From Pseudaeromonas sharmana (lineage in GTDB: Bacteria; Pseudomonadota; Gammaproteobacteria; Enterobacterales; Aeromonadaceae), in contig NZ_JBHSAF010000014.1 of NCBI RefSeq assembly GCF_042649925.1, forward strand, positions 930,001-994,000: a DNA stretch of 64,000 nt. The letters run 5' to 3'. Position numbers and translations under genes: made by a program. Below the pieces are notes generated by a model. The model saw only the letters and a program-made list of their open reading frames with translations, made no database searches and had not been told where the DNA came from. The number at the start of each line of letters is the position of its first letter. Position 1 is the stretch's first letter. Of this stretch, positions 26,885-36,111 are shown one piece after another.

Positions 26885-27142
26885 ATGCAACATACATTGC
26901 GTACCAGAATAAATCATGTCACCCGGGTGTCATGGCTTACCCTCACGACATTACTATGCCTGTATGTAGGGTTTATCTCGCAAGCATCATCAGCAGATTA
27001 TCGACAGCTATTCTTAATGATTATGCCATTGGCGCTTGCTCAATGGGTGTCTGTCCTCTTTTACGTTTGCAGCATTAAAAATTGGAGCAGATGGTTCTTA
27101 TTGTTCATTTGTGGTCTGAGTTTGCTATTTTCGCCGAATTAG
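26885..27142 (+). CDS. Small membrane protein
   Basis: An 85-residue protein with three hydrophobic segments (about residues 12-30, 37-56 and 60-82). I start at ATG 26885 because the upstream frame from 26777 overlaps the attC-like site. No good ribosome site, so the start is uncertain. No family recognised. Confidence 0.5.
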   Translation: MQHTLRTRINHVTRVSWLTLTTLLCLYVGFISQASSADYRQLFLMIMPLALAQWVSVLFYVCSIKNWSRWFLLFICGLSLLFSPN

Positions 27143-27242
27143 GCCTCCGGGTCGCGCTATATCATGCATAAAACGTCTAACGCATTCACTATCCAACACA
27201 GATATCCAAAAACAACCATCTATTAATGATAGAAACTTAAAA

Positions 27243-27638
27243 GTGACTACTGACAAGACCCCATCACTCAATAAAATCTACGTCAGCTTTATCCTGCTGG
27301 CGGGGTTTGCTGCGGGTGGCTTATTTCTCTATTTTGCGGCAAAACCCTCAACCGATACACCGACGGCGCTGCTGATAGTGGCTTTTGCCATCCTCGCTAT
27401 CGCGGGTTCGATCTATTCCGTTTATTCCGCAGCGCAGATTCGGGTGACGAGGTGCGGTATCAGCGCCGGCAGAAAACAGATCCCATGGCACAGCGTCACC
27501 CAGATTGCGACCATTGGTTATGGCATTCATATTTATGCTGCCAATACAAAAATCGTGCTTGCCCCCTGGGCGTACCAGGAGCCTGAAGTCTTAATCGCTT
27601 TTATCCGGGAACAATGGCAGAAGCAAGCCAACCAATAA
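27243..27638 (+). CDS. Membrane protein with PH-like C-terminal domain
   Basis: A 131-residue protein with GTG start at 27243 (weak ribosome site). Two transmembrane helices (about 14-33 and 40-63) are followed by a small beta-rich domain with 'QIRVTRCGISAGRKQIPWHSV', a pattern of bacterial PH-like domains found in many small membrane proteins. Function unknown. It lies in the same cassette-like segment as the gene at 26885. Confidence 0.6.
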   Translation: MTTDKTPSLNKIYVSFILLAGFAAGGLFLYFAAKPSTDTPTALLIVAFAILAIAGSIYSVYSAAQIRVTRCGISAGRKQIPWHSVTQIATIGYGIHIYAANTKIVLAPWAYQEPEVLIAFIREQWQKQANQ

Positions 27639-28040
27639 CGTGGAAACATTGTCTGCCATTATGCCATTCAAGTTTCAGACATGTAATTCTACAAATGCCG
27701 CCTCGAATATCCAGCACTTAGATTAGGCAGGGCTGAGCTGGCGAAGACCAACGTTTATCAAGCATAAACAGCGCAACATGGGTTGATATTAACCAATCGC
27801 GGCAAACGTTAGGCGTCAGGCTATGAAGCCTAACCAATGTGACTGACGCAGAATTAAAACGCTGCTGCATTACCGGTTACATAACAGCCAAACCATGTTT
27901 AAATAACACACCAGCTCGTCATGATAACAAGCACCCATGATTTTGCTGGCAGCACAGCATTAATAAACCACCATAAATACAACGGCTAACCCTATAACGC
28001 TTCCCCCACCCCATTTAATCATGAGACTGAAGATTGCATT
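27639..28040. other. Gene-free stretch at the right border of the array
   Basis: Contains attC-like site 11 (27747-27814) and about 225 bases after it without a coding frame. A+T-rich and no clear promoter beyond that. No terminator seen. Confidence 0.5.
27747..27814 (+). repeat. attC-like site 11
   Basis: Left GACCAACGTTTATC and right GGCAAACGTTAGGC form an imperfect inverted repeat, and GTTAGGC fits GTTRRRY. Last cassette-type boundary recognised in the window. Confidence 0.55.
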
Positions 28041-28331
28041 ATGTATTATTTACTCGGCTTCATCGTTTTGGCGATCAATGGGTTAATCTATTACTTCGCA
28101 TTTTACTCACCGCAGCAGCAAAAGGATTGGGAAACCTTACCGACTTTGCCGGAATATTTGTCGCAACACCCGGAATGCCAAACCGAGGATAACGAGAATG
28201 CACGTTGTTTTTCCTGTGGCTCCGACAAGGTGATTTTTCAACCCTTAACCTGTCTCGAAGATCCACGCTATAAACATTTTTGCGTCTCCTGCGGCAAAAG
28301 ACTATTCCGTAGCAAGGCTATTATGTCGTAA
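28041..28331 (+). CDS. Small membrane-anchored zinc-ribbon-like protein
   Basis: A 96-residue protein: one N-terminal transmembrane helix (about residues 3-22), then a short domain with two CxxC pairs (CFSC near 57 and CVSC near 82), likely a zinc ribbon. Function unknown. It may be the last cassette gene or the first chromosomal gene. Confidence 0.6.
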   Translation: MYYLLGFIVLAINGLIYYFAFYSPQQQKDWETLPTLPEYLSQHPECQTEDNENARCFSCGSDKVIFQPLTCLEDPRYKHFCVSCGKRLFRSKAIMS

Positions 28332-28368
28332 CCGATGCATCAACTTATTTCCCCGCTGGAGACCAGCC

Positions 28369-28719
28369 ATGTCGAATATCAGGTATCTGCCCACACCCTA
28401 TAGTTACTCCTCGGCGGTGGTGGCCGGAGAGTATGCGTTTATCGGGCTGCATCGCGGCTTTGGCGACGACTTTGCCAGCCAGTTTCACAGCGCCATGGCC
28501 GGCCTCAATGAGACGCTGGCCAGGCTGGAGCTGCCGTTAACCGCCATGGTCAAGGTGCATGTCTGGCTCAAGGCGGTGCAGGATCTGCCGACGATGGAAA
28601 CGTTGTTCCTCGACTATTTCCCCGCGCAGCGTTGCCCGGCGCGGATGACCGCCACCACCGAATTCTTTGACCGCGATTGCCTGCTGATGATCGAAGGCAC
28701 CGCCTATTGCTGCCCATAG
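28369..28719 (+). CDS. RidA/YjgF family protein
   Basis: A 116-residue member of the RidA (YjgF/YER057c/UK114) family, trimeric proteins that hydrolyse reactive enamine/imine intermediates made by pyridoxal-phosphate enzymes. Visible signatures: 'NETLARLELPLTAMVKVHVWL' and 'PARMTATTEFF' near the C-terminus; the family arginine in 'CPARMT' is present. First of a run of small same-strand enzyme genes to 31746. Confidence 0.85.
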   Translation: MSNIRYLPTPYSYSSAVVAGEYAFIGLHRGFGDDFASQFHSAMAGLNETLARLELPLTAMVKVHVWLKAVQDLPTMETLFLDYFPAQRCPARMTATTEFFDRDCLLMIEGTAYCCP

Positions 28720-28747
28720 GGCGGCCTCCTCACCGCTGGATGCGACC

Positions 28748-29107
28748 ATGTCCGAGACTATTTCCATGCTGGCTGCAGCGTTGATCCAGTTTTTCTTCTG
28801 GATCGGCGTGCCGGCCCTGCTGTTGTCGTTGCTCTGCCTGGTGGGGCTGCGCTACCGCTCCCGGGCAGTCTTGCTACTCACCCTGCTCGGTCTCTTTGCC
28901 TTGGGCTGTTTTTGCCTGGGGCTCAATCTGCAGGGGCTACTCAGTGGCGAAACCTTATCCCTGAGCCGGGTCGGCCCGACGATGATCAAAAAAGCCGATG
29001 GCGCACTGGCCTACTGGCTGACAACCGGCATCTGGTTTACCGCCTGTGGTGCCGGCATGCTTTACTGTTGCCGCCGGTTCTTCGGCTTGTGCTTTAAATC
29101 CGGCTAA
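28748..29107 (+). CDS. Membrane protein of unknown function
   Basis: A 119-residue protein with three hydrophobic segments (about residues 8-35, 40-62 and 88-108). 28 bases after the RidA gene on the same strand. No recognised family. Confidence 0.6.
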   Translation: MSETISMLAAALIQFFFWIGVPALLLSLLCLVGLRYRSRAVLLLTLLGLFALGCFCLGLNLQGLLSGETLSLSRVGPTMIKKADGALAYWLTTGIWFTACGAGMLYCCRRFFGLCFKSG

Positions 29108-29192
29108 GCTGCGGCCTGGCCGTCTGATTTGCGCCCGCACGGCCTTGCGCTGGCCGTGACGGCGAGCCCCTCCCCTAAACAAGGTGGTATCG

Positions 29193-29831
29193 ATGATCCA
29201 AATCCGTCATGAAACCCCAGCCGACTGGCACGCCGTCGAGGCGCTGACCCGCCGCGCGTTCTGGAATGTGCATACCCCCGGCTGCCGCGACCACTATCTG
29301 GTGCACTGTCTGCGCCAGCATGCCGACTTTATCCCCGAGCTGGATTTTGTGCTTGAGCAGGATGGCCAGCTGATCGGCAGCATCCTGTTTTCGCGCTCGC
29401 AGATGGTGGATGCCCAGCAGCGGGCCATCGCGACCATTACGTTCGGCCCGGTGAGCATAGATCCGGCATTTCAGCACCGCGGCTACGGTGGCCAGCTGAT
29501 CCGTCACGCCATTGAACAGGCGCGGCTGGCAGGCCACAGCGCCATCATCATCTTTGGTGACCCGAGCTTTTATTGCCGCTTCGGCTTTAAAAGCTGCAAG
29601 CGGTTCGGACTGCGCACCGGCGACGGCAAATTCTCCAGTGCCATGCTGGTACTGGAATTAAACGGCACCCTGCCCGCGGGTGACTGGACCTTTGTCGCAA
29701 GCCCGGTGTTCGACCTGGATAGCGAACAGGTCGCCGCGTTCGAGCGCCAGTTCCCGCCGATGGTGGCCGCAGAAACACCGAGCCAGGAGCTGTTCTACAT
29801 CCTCAGCCAGTCGTCGCTGGCGTCGGCATGA
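29193..29831 (+). CDS. GNAT family N-acetyltransferase (YhbS-like)
   Basis: A 212-residue acetyltransferase. I use ATG 29193, with AAGGTGG just upstream. Contains the acetyl-CoA-binding pattern 'IDPAFQHRGYGGQLIRHAIEQAR' and the YhbS-type 'IIIFGDPSFYCRFGFKS'. Substrate unknown. Its end overlaps the next gene by four bases (ATGA). Confidence 0.88.
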   Translation: MIQIRHETPADWHAVEALTRRAFWNVHTPGCRDHYLVHCLRQHADFIPELDFVLEQDGQLIGSILFSRSQMVDAQQRAIATITFGPVSIDPAFQHRGYGGQLIRHAIEQARLAGHSAIIIFGDPSFYCRFGFKSCKRFGLRTGDGKFSSAMLVLELNGTLPAGDWTFVASPVFDLDSEQVAAFERQFPPMVAAETPSQELFYILSQSSLASA

Positions 29832-30658
29832 AACGCGCGCTGTTGCTGTTATCGGCCGGCCTGATGGCTTCCCTTCTGCTGCTTGGCATGATCGGCGAGC
29901 TGCTCTCGCGGCCAGCCAATCATCCGGTCAGCATGCCCGACCCGGCGTTTCAGGCGGTGCATTATGGCCGCACCCGGGGCTCCCTGCTCGAGGCGGACGG
30001 AAACCGGCTCTGCGCGCTGCTGCTGCACGGCCTGCATGCCGACCGCAGCAGCATGGTGGCACGGGCCCGGTTTTTACAGCAGCAGGGGATCACGTCGTTG
30101 CTGGTCGATTTGCAGGCCCATGGCGAAACACCTGGCCAGATCATCACCTTTGGCTATCTGGAGTCCGAGGATGCGGACAACGGCCTGCGTTATCTGAAGG
30201 GTGAACAGCGCTGCCAGAAGGTGGCGGTGATCGGCACCTCGCTGGGTGGCGCCTCGGCACTGCTCGGCCAGGCCGCGCGACAGGCGGATGCCCTGGTGCT
30301 GGAGTCGGTGTTTCCGCGCATCCAGGATGCGGTCGCCGATCGGATCGAAGCCCGGCTGGGCGCCCCGGGTCGCCTGCTGGCCCCCTTGCTCTATCTGCAG
30401 ATCCCGCTGCGCACCGGTATCCCGCTGGCAAAACTGCAACCGATTGAATCCATACGCCACGTGACCGCCCCCGTGCTGGTCATCGGCGGGCTGCAGGATG
30501 CCAGTACCAAACCGGACGAGACCCGCGCCCTGTATCAGGCGATCCACAGCCCCAAACAGCTGTGGCTGCTGGCTGGCGCCGGTCATGTCGACTTGTACCG
30601 GTTCGATCCAGCCGGTTACGAACAGCGGGTCGCGGCCTTTTTGCAGCGTTGGTTATAG
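29828..30658 (+). CDS. Alpha/beta hydrolase, membrane-anchored or secreted
   Basis: A 276-residue alpha/beta hydrolase with an N-terminal hydrophobic signal or anchor (about residues 4-24). Catalytic triad visible: nucleophile in GTSLGG (Ser about 138), acid in 'GGLQDAST' and histidine in 'GAGHVDLY'. The 'LLLHGLHAD' turn provides the oxyanion hole. Similar to the BAAT/dipeptidyl-peptidase-like hydrolases of unknown substrate. Translationally coupled to the acetyltransferase before it. Confidence 0.85.
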   Translation: MKRALLLLSAGLMASLLLLGMIGELLSRPANHPVSMPDPAFQAVHYGRTRGSLLEADGNRLCALLLHGLHADRSSMVARARFLQQQGITSLLVDLQAHGETPGQIITFGYLESEDADNGLRYLKGEQRCQKVAVIGTSLGGASALLGQAARQADALVLESVFPRIQDAVADRIEARLGAPGRLLAPLLYLQIPLRTGIPLAKLQPIESIRHVTAPVLVIGGLQDASTKPDETRALYQAIHSPKQLWLLAGAGHVDLYRFDPAGYEQRVAAFLQRWL

Positions 30659-30715
30659 CGCGGCCAAACCCGGCGCGTCAGTAGCGGGGGCAGCCCCTTG
30701 CGATGGAGACCTAGC

Positions 30716-31111
30716 ATGATCGATCACTTGAGCACCTATGCCAGCGACTATCTGGCCACCCGCGACTTTTACCATGCCGTATTCGCCCCGCTGGGCGTGA
30801 CGATGCAGATCGAGATGGTGGCCGAGTGGAATGCCGACTTCCCGAGCCAACGGATGTGTGCCTTCGGTCCGCCAGGCCACTTCACGTTCTGGGTCATCGA
30901 GTGCCGCAGCCCGGCGACGCCACGACATATCGCCTTCAGTGCCAGCCAGCGCGCCGCGGTCGACGCCTTCCATCAGGCCGCGCTGGCGCACGGCGGCCGG
31001 GATAACGGCCCGCCAGGGCTACGCCCCCACTACCACGCCGACTACTACGGCGCCTTTGCCTTCGACCCGGATGGTAATAACGTCGAAGCGGTTTGCCACC
31101 TGCCGGGATAA
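30716..31111 (+). CDS. VOC (glyoxalase-like) family protein
   Basis: A 131-residue vicinal-oxygen-chelate protein. Family features: 'HLSTYASDYLATRDFYHAVFAPLG' at the start, 'HIAFSAS' and the C-terminal 'AFAFDPDGNNVEAVCH' with the usual metal-binding glutamate. H, H and E ligands are placed as in dioxygenase/glyoxalase relatives, but the reaction is not known. Confidence 0.85.
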   Translation: MIDHLSTYASDYLATRDFYHAVFAPLGVTMQIEMVAEWNADFPSQRMCAFGPPGHFTFWVIECRSPATPRHIAFSASQRAAVDAFHQAALAHGGRDNGPPGLRPHYHADYYGAFAFDPDGNNVEAVCHLPG

Positions 31112-31254
31112 CCGCATGCCGCGGCACGAAAAGCCATGGCATACTGGCTGCCCGTGTCACGCCGGCACGGCTCGACAGGCCCTGCTGGCGCCCATCTGGC
31201 GTGGCAACCTGGCCTTGCCTTATCCGGAGTCACGTTGCCTTATCTGGAGTCAAT

Positions 31255-31746
31255 ATGCCTTTTCCCGCCCCAGCTCCCCACGCCGGCCCGCTCCATGGCT
31301 GGCAACTGCAATGGTCACGTCTGGAGCAGCTCGATACCGGTACCCTGTACCAGATCCTGCAGGCCCGCGCAGCGGTGTTTGTCGTCGAGCAGCAGTGTGC
31401 CTATGCCGATATCGATGGTCGTGATCACCAGGCCTGGCATCTGCAAGTCCGGCATGGCGGCGAACTGGCCGCCTACCTGCGGTTGCTGGATCCAGGCGCC
31501 GGTTATGCCGAGCCCGCCATCGGGCGTGTCTTGGTGCTGCCGCCGTTTCGTGGCCTGCAGCTGGGTCGCACCCTGATGCAGGAGGGTCTCGACTTTGCGG
31601 CGCTACACTATCCGCAACAGGCGATCCGCATCGGCGCCCAACACCACTTGCGTGACTTCTACGCCTCGCTCGGTTTTCAGGCCGATGGCGAGCCCTATGA
31701 CGAGGATGGGATCCCCCACCTCGAGATGTGTTATCGGCCCGATTAA
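31255..31746 (+). CDS. elaA: GNAT family N-acetyltransferase ElaA
   Basis: A 163-residue ElaA-like acetyltransferase. It has 'LYQILQARAAVFVVEQQCAYADIDGRD', then 'IGRVLVLPPFRGLQLGRTLMQ' (acetyl-CoA loop) and 'FYASLGFQADGEPYDEDGIPHLEM' at the end, close to E. coli ElaA. Substrate unproven. Just upstream a short direct repeat (CCTTATCCGGAGTCA and CCTTATCTGGAGTCA) supplies two GGAG sites; the second lies near the ATG. Confidence 0.88.
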   Translation: MPFPAPAPHAGPLHGWQLQWSRLEQLDTGTLYQILQARAAVFVVEQQCAYADIDGRDHQAWHLQVRHGGELAAYLRLLDPGAGYAEPAIGRVLVLPPFRGLQLGRTLMQEGLDFAALHYPQQAIRIGAQHHLRDFYASLGFQADGEPYDEDGIPHLEMCYRPD

Positions 31747-31831
31747 GTGCCGGGTGGTCAGCCGTCGCACGCCCAAGAGTTCAGCCGCTGTGGGTGGCGG
31801 ACGCCGCCCATCACCTTCTGCCAGCGCGCCT

Positions 31832-32866
31832 TCAGTTGAACGCCAGGCGTTGCTGGCGATACTGCATCGGGGTGCAGTGCTGCTGCTCCTTGAAGAAGCG
31901 GGTGAAACTGCTCTGGTTGGCAAACCCCAGTTGATGGCTGATGTCCAGCATCGATGCCTGAGTGTCACGCAGCAGGCGACACGCTTCCTCACCGCGCACC
32001 TGGGCATACAGCGCCGAGAAGGTCATGCCCTCCTGCTGCAAGCGCCGCACCAGGCTCCAGCGCGACATCCGCAGCCGCTCACACAGCCATGCCTGCACCG
32101 ATTCCGCCTCCAGCAGCGGGGCATCACCTTGCCATACCCGCTGGCGTAGCAGCTGCCTGACTTCGGTGACCAGATTGGTGATCGGGTGCAGGCTGAACAG
32201 CGCGCGCTCGGCCTGGGCCAGCTGGTAGCGCTGTACTGCGCTACTGAATCCGGCAAACGGCCGATCCAGCGCCGCATTGGCAATCAGGTATCCGTTCTCT
32301 CCCCCCTGTTCCACCGGACAGTCAAACAGCTCGGCCAGACGCCGGCGCAGGGCCGGAGCCAGCCGCTGCGGCAAGTTTAGTGCCAGGCCGGCTTGCATAT
32401 CTCCAGCGTACAGTTGCACCAAGGCATTGAAATTCATGAAGTTAAAACAACTGCTGGTGAAAGCGACCGCCTGGTCTGCACTGTCGGAACGGTAGCGCAG
32501 CCGCAATCCCCTGGCCTCCGGCTGCAACAGCAGTTCATCACACTCGCCGATCAACGGACGATAGCGGGCAAACCGCTGCAACGCTTCGCGCAGCGTCGGT
32601 GCATTGGTACAGACGGAGGCCAGCGGCAAAAAGTCATCAAACAGATGCTGCAGTGTCGGCGGCTCGGGAAGATGCAAATCCCGCTGTTGCTGCATCAGCA
32701 AGGTGAGAAAGCGAAAATGGCGGCGCGCATCGATGCGTCCGTTCGGATCCAGCAGCTCATAACGGGAGATGCCACAGGCGCGGAACAGCTGTTCGTCATC
32801 CAGATGATCGAGCAGACCACTGCGCAGGCAGTTAAAGGCTATTTTGGTCGATACCGTCTTGATCAC
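31832..32866 (-). CDS. AraC family transcriptional regulator
   Basis: A 344-residue regulator with an N-terminal arabinose-binding-like domain of the OruR/ArgR-type (about 1-200) and a C-terminal double helix-turn-helix (about 240-340: 'LCERLRMSRWSLVRRLQQEG' and 'SMLDISHQLGFANQSSFTRFFKE'). I start at GTG 32866, with CGGAG six bases upstream, giving a length typical of the family; longer frames have no support. Divergent from the GH3 glucosidase, which it may control. Confidence 0.85.
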   Translation of the reverse strand: MIKTVSTKIAFNCLRSGLLDHLDDEQLFRACGISRYELLDPNGRIDARRHFRFLTLLMQQQRDLHLPEPPTLQHLFDDFLPLASVCTNAPTLREALQRFARYRPLIGECDELLLQPEARGLRLRYRSDSADQAVAFTSSCFNFMNFNALVQLYAGDMQAGLALNLPQRLAPALRRRLAELFDCPVEQGGENGYLIANAALDRPFAGFSSAVQRYQLAQAERALFSLHPITNLVTEVRQLLRQRVWQGDAPLLEAESVQAWLCERLRMSRWSLVRRLQQEGMTFSALYAQVRGEEACRLLRDTQASMLDISHQLGFANQSSFTRFFKEQQHCTPMQYRQQRLAFN

Positions 32867-33117
32867 GTGCGGCTCCGGCGTATGGGTGGGGCGCCTATCT
32901 TCGTGAGCTCTCCCGGGCTGAACCGTGATCGACACGGCAAAGCATGTTAGCAAAATGTAACGTGATGTAACTCTGCAACCGCTTTCACACTTCCTTACAT
33001 CCCCTGTCAAAGGCTAAAAAAGCGCTCGATTTGGTAAAAACAGATCTCGGTGTCGTTGCCTATAGTGCGGCGGCGGAATGGCCAGTATTCCGCGTTATGA
33101 CTCACACGGAGCGCACT

Positions 33118-35172
33118 ATGCACAACATCACAAGGATTTTTGCCCTTTCCGCCCTGTCGGCCGCCCTGTTGGGGGGTTGCGGTAGCGACTCGGACACCGG
33201 CAGCGATACCAGCTATACCCAACCCACCCTGGGTTACCGCAGCGTTAGCCTGCTGAGCAAAGGGGGGTACAGCTTCAAGGATTTGAACCGTGACGGTTCA
33301 CTCAACCCTTACGAAGACTGGCGGCTGGACAGCGCCACCCGCGCCGAAGATCTGCTCTCGCGCATGAGCCTGGCCCAGAAGGCCGGCCTGATGATGCACG
33401 GCACCCTCTCCCTCAACAGCGCCGGCCGGGTCGATTTCGATGCCATGTCCTCGGTGCTGAACAATAACTACGTCAATACCTTCATCACCCGCATGTCCGG
33501 CGATCCGGCCACCATTGCCGCCGACAACAACGCCCTGCAACAGAGCGCCGAAGCCATCGGCCTGGGGATCCCGGTCACCATCAGTACCGATCCGCGCAAC
33601 CACTTCACCAATGATCCGAACGCCACCAGCGTCAGCGCCGGGGCCTTCTCGCAATGGCCAGAACTGCTCGGTTTTGCCGCCATCAAGGATGCCGATCTGG
33701 TACGCGAGTTCGGCGACATTGCCCGTCAGGAGTACCGCGCCGTCGGTATCCACGAGGCGCTGTCACCGCAGGCGGATTTGGCCACGGAGCCGCGCTGGGG
33801 CCGCATCAGCGGCACCTTCGGCGAGAGCAACACCGTCGCCAAGGATCTGGTTGGCGCCTACATCGAAGGCTTCCAGAGCGGCAGCACCGGCTTGAACAAC
33901 AAGAGCGTCATCACCGTGGTCAAGCACTTTGCCGGCGGCGGCCCGCAGCTGAACGGCCTGGATCCGCACAACTCCTACGGCAAGGAGCAGGTCTATCCGG
34001 GCAACAACTTTGCCTACCATCTGGTGCCGTTTGAAGGCGCTTTCGATGCCAAGGTGGCCTCTGTCATGCCTTACTACGGCAAGCCGGTGGGCCTGAGCTA
34101 CGATGGGCAGGAGATCGAGGAAGTCGGCTTTGGCTTTAACAAGCAAATTCTCACCGATCTGCTGCGCGGTCACTTTGCCTTCACCGGCGTAGTGCTCAGT
34201 GACTGGGGCATCGTCAACGACTGTGTCGACAAGTGCGTCTCCGGTCTCTCGGATGAGGAGGTGGCCGCAGGGGTCAGTCCGTGGAGCATGTCATTCGGCA
34301 TGTCCTGGGGCGTCGAGAGCATGACGGTGGCCGAACGCTACGCCAAGGCCATCGATGCCGGCGTCGATCAGTTTGGCGGGGTCGATGAGCCGGCCTATCT
34401 GCTGACCGCCATCGACAGCGGCCTGGTGACCGAAACCCAGATCAATGCCTCGGTATTGCGCATCCTGAAGCAGAAGTTCGACCTCGGGTTGTTCGAAAAC
34501 CCCTATGTCGACGAAACTGCGGCGGTCGCGCTGGTCGGCAACAGCGACTTCCAGGCCAAGGGTCTGAAGGCGCAAAGCCAGGCCCACATCCTGCTGAAGA
34601 ACAGCAACAGCCTGCTGCCGTTGAGCAGCGAGACCATCGCCAGCACCTACAAGAAGGTCTACCTGTATAACGTCAATGCGACCGTGGCCGCCCAGTATGG
34701 CTTTACGGTGGTGGATGACCCGGCCGAGGCCGACCTGGCGATCCTGCGCATCAGCACGCCGTATGAGAGCGACCCGCACTATCCGTTCGGCACAGTACAC
34801 TTCGGTCAACTGGGTTTTGCCGATGACAGCAGTCTGATTCAGGATACCGATCATGCTGGCGTCTACACCGGCAGTGATGACTATGCCGCCATCAAGGCCG
34901 CCAAGGCCGCCGGTATTCCGGTCATCGCCTCCCTGTATCTGGACCGTCCGGCGATCCTGACCGACGTCATCGGCGATATCGATGCCTTGGTCGCCAACTT
35001 CGGAGCCCTGGATACGGCATTCTTTGACGTGTTGACCGGTGCCACCGCTCCCAAGGGCAAGCTGCCGTTCGAACTGCCCTCCAGCTGGAGTGCCGTGCTG
35101 GCACAAGACGAAGACGTGGCCCACGACTCGGCCAATCCGCTCTACGAGTATGGTTACGGTCTGAGTTATTGA
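33118..35172 (+). CDS. Glycoside hydrolase family 3 lipoprotein (beta-glucosidase/xylosidase-like)
   Basis: A 684-residue enzyme with lipoprotein signal (lipobox LGGC at about residue 20), so it acts at the cell envelope. GH3 features: 'VVKHFAGGG' near 266-274, nucleophile aspartate in 'LSDWG' near 362, and a C-terminal (alpha/beta) domain ending 'PLYEYGYGLSY'. It removes terminal sugar residues from beta-glycosides. ATG 33118 has GGAG seven bases upstream. Divergent AraC gene suggests substrate-controlled expression. Confidence 0.9.
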   Translation: MHNITRIFALSALSAALLGGCGSDSDTGSDTSYTQPTLGYRSVSLLSKGGYSFKDLNRDGSLNPYEDWRLDSATRAEDLLSRMSLAQKAGLMMHGTLSLNSAGRVDFDAMSSVLNNNYVNTFITRMSGDPATIAADNNALQQSAEAIGLGIPVTISTDPRNHFTNDPNATSVSAGAFSQWPELLGFAAIKDADLVREFGDIARQEYRAVGIHEALSPQADLATEPRWGRISGTFGESNTVAKDLVGAYIEGFQSGSTGLNNKSVITVVKHFAGGGPQLNGLDPHNSYGKEQVYPGNNFAYHLVPFEGAFDAKVASVMPYYGKPVGLSYDGQEIEEVGFGFNKQILTDLLRGHFAFTGVVLSDWGIVNDCVDKCVSGLSDEEVAAGVSPWSMSFGMSWGVESMTVAERYAKAIDAGVDQFGGVDEPAYLLTAIDSGLVTETQINASVLRILKQKFDLGLFENPYVDETAAVALVGNSDFQAKGLKAQSQAHILLKNSNSLLPLSSETIASTYKKVYLYNVNATVAAQYGFTVVDDPAEADLAILRISTPYESDPHYPFGTVHFGQLGFADDSSLIQDTDHAGVYTGSDDYAAIKAAKAAGIPVIASLYLDRPAILTDVIGDIDALVANFGALDTAFFDVLTGATAPKGKLPFELPSSWSAVLAQDEDVAHDSANPLYEYGYGLSY

Positions 35173-35197
35173 GTGCGCGCATCACGCTACGACCAGA

Positions 35198-35224
35198 GCA
35201 GGCCTGCGGGCCTGCTTTTTTTTG
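35198..35224 (+). terminator. Rho-independent terminator after the GH3 gene
   Basis: AGCAGGCCTGCGGGCCTGCT stem-loop followed by a run of eight to nine T, 25 bases after the stop codon. Confidence 0.9.
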
Positions 35225-35334
35225 GTTCATCGCAGCCCAGAGCCGGCCCCTGCCCCTGCCAACAGGCGCGGGTCAGGGGGCAAGGCAGGCCGCTGCGCGG
35301 CATAGTGCCTTATATCCGCAGAGCCGATGCGGCA

Positions 35335-35967
35335 TTATTCCGCCGTGATATCCAGTTGCCAGAGTGCCGCAATCGGGCCTGGCAGCTTGCCGTCTGGATA
35401 GTCAATCACCCCGCCACGGTCGATGTGGGCCTGATCATAGGGGTACGGATCCATGACCCGCAGCCGATGCAGCTGCACCTTGCCGCTGGCCGTCAGGCTA
35501 TAGTCCACGCCCGTCAGCAACACCGTATGCAGACCATAGTGCGCCGAAGCATAACCGACGAGGATTGGCCGCCCGCGTTTGAGGTGATTGACGATCGCTT
35601 CCGGTGTGGTGGCCCACGGGCTGGGCAGTAACGGATGGCCACTCATCGGCGAAGCCGAGACCGAGATGATGTAACGCCGCCCTTTCCAGTAGAACACCTG
35701 GTTCAGGCGCTGGCTGTCGGCGAGCAGGTTGCCGCCGGCTGGCGGCAGGGCACCAAAAGTGTGCTTGAGTAGCGTCGGCTGATCGATATCGATACCGTAA
35801 TATCGCAGCGCCATCTGCACGCTGGCGGCCCAGCACCAGGCCGGCGAGCTTTGCGCCTGAAAACTGGCCCGCAACCGGCTGTCGTCCAGTTGTGCCTGCA
35901 GCGCAGCAGCAGCTGAACACCAGATCAAAAGCCCCCATACTAGCGGGCGGCGTATCATTCGGAACAT
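35335..35967 (-). CDS. Secreted papain-like cysteine peptidase
   Basis: A 210-residue protein with a signal peptide of about 25 residues (ends LQA). Mature part starts a papain-like/C39-like fold with the catalytic cysteine in 'SPAWCWAAS' (C45), the expected histidine in 'YGLHTVLL', and an Asp/Asn candidate in 'RVMDPYP'. The family includes bacterial C70/C39-like peptidases; the target is unknown. Two nearby upstream ATG choices exist; the first is used. A palindromic operator-like site lies 18 bases upstream. Confidence 0.8.
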   Translation of the reverse strand: MFRMIRRPLVWGLLIWCSAAAALQAQLDDSRLRASFQAQSSPAWCWAASVQMALRYYGIDIDQPTLLKHTFGALPPAGGNLLADSQRLNQVFYWKGRRYIISVSASPMSGHPLLPSPWATTPEAIVNHLKRGRPILVGYASAHYGLHTVLLTGVDYSLTASGKVQLHRLRVMDPYPYDQAHIDRGGVIDYPDGKLPGPIAALWQLDITAE

Positions 35968-35984
35968 TCCTCGACTCCGGCAAC

Positions 35985-36006
35985 GAAAGCGTCTGCAAAC
36001 GCTTTC
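35985..36006. promoter_or_regulatory. Palindromic operator-like site upstream of the peptidase gene
   Basis: GAAAGCGT-CTGCAA-ACGCTTTC: perfect eight-base arms around a six-base spacer, resembling sites bound by LacI-family repressors. It starts 18 bases before the peptidase start codon. No LacI-family gene is in the window. Confidence 0.5.
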
Positions 36007-36111
36007 CAGTATGATGCCTTGAGTCTAGCAGAGTCAGCTTACCGGCAAATGACAACGCCCAAAGGGCCTCGATTCGGGGTCAATTCAGGCACAATCTGCC
36101 CGCTCAGACAC

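Noticed and set aside
18597..27814. CRISPR array, given repeated elements at intervals
   Set aside because: Repeats are long, of several classes, and separated by genes of varied length, which fits attC sites and not CRISPR.
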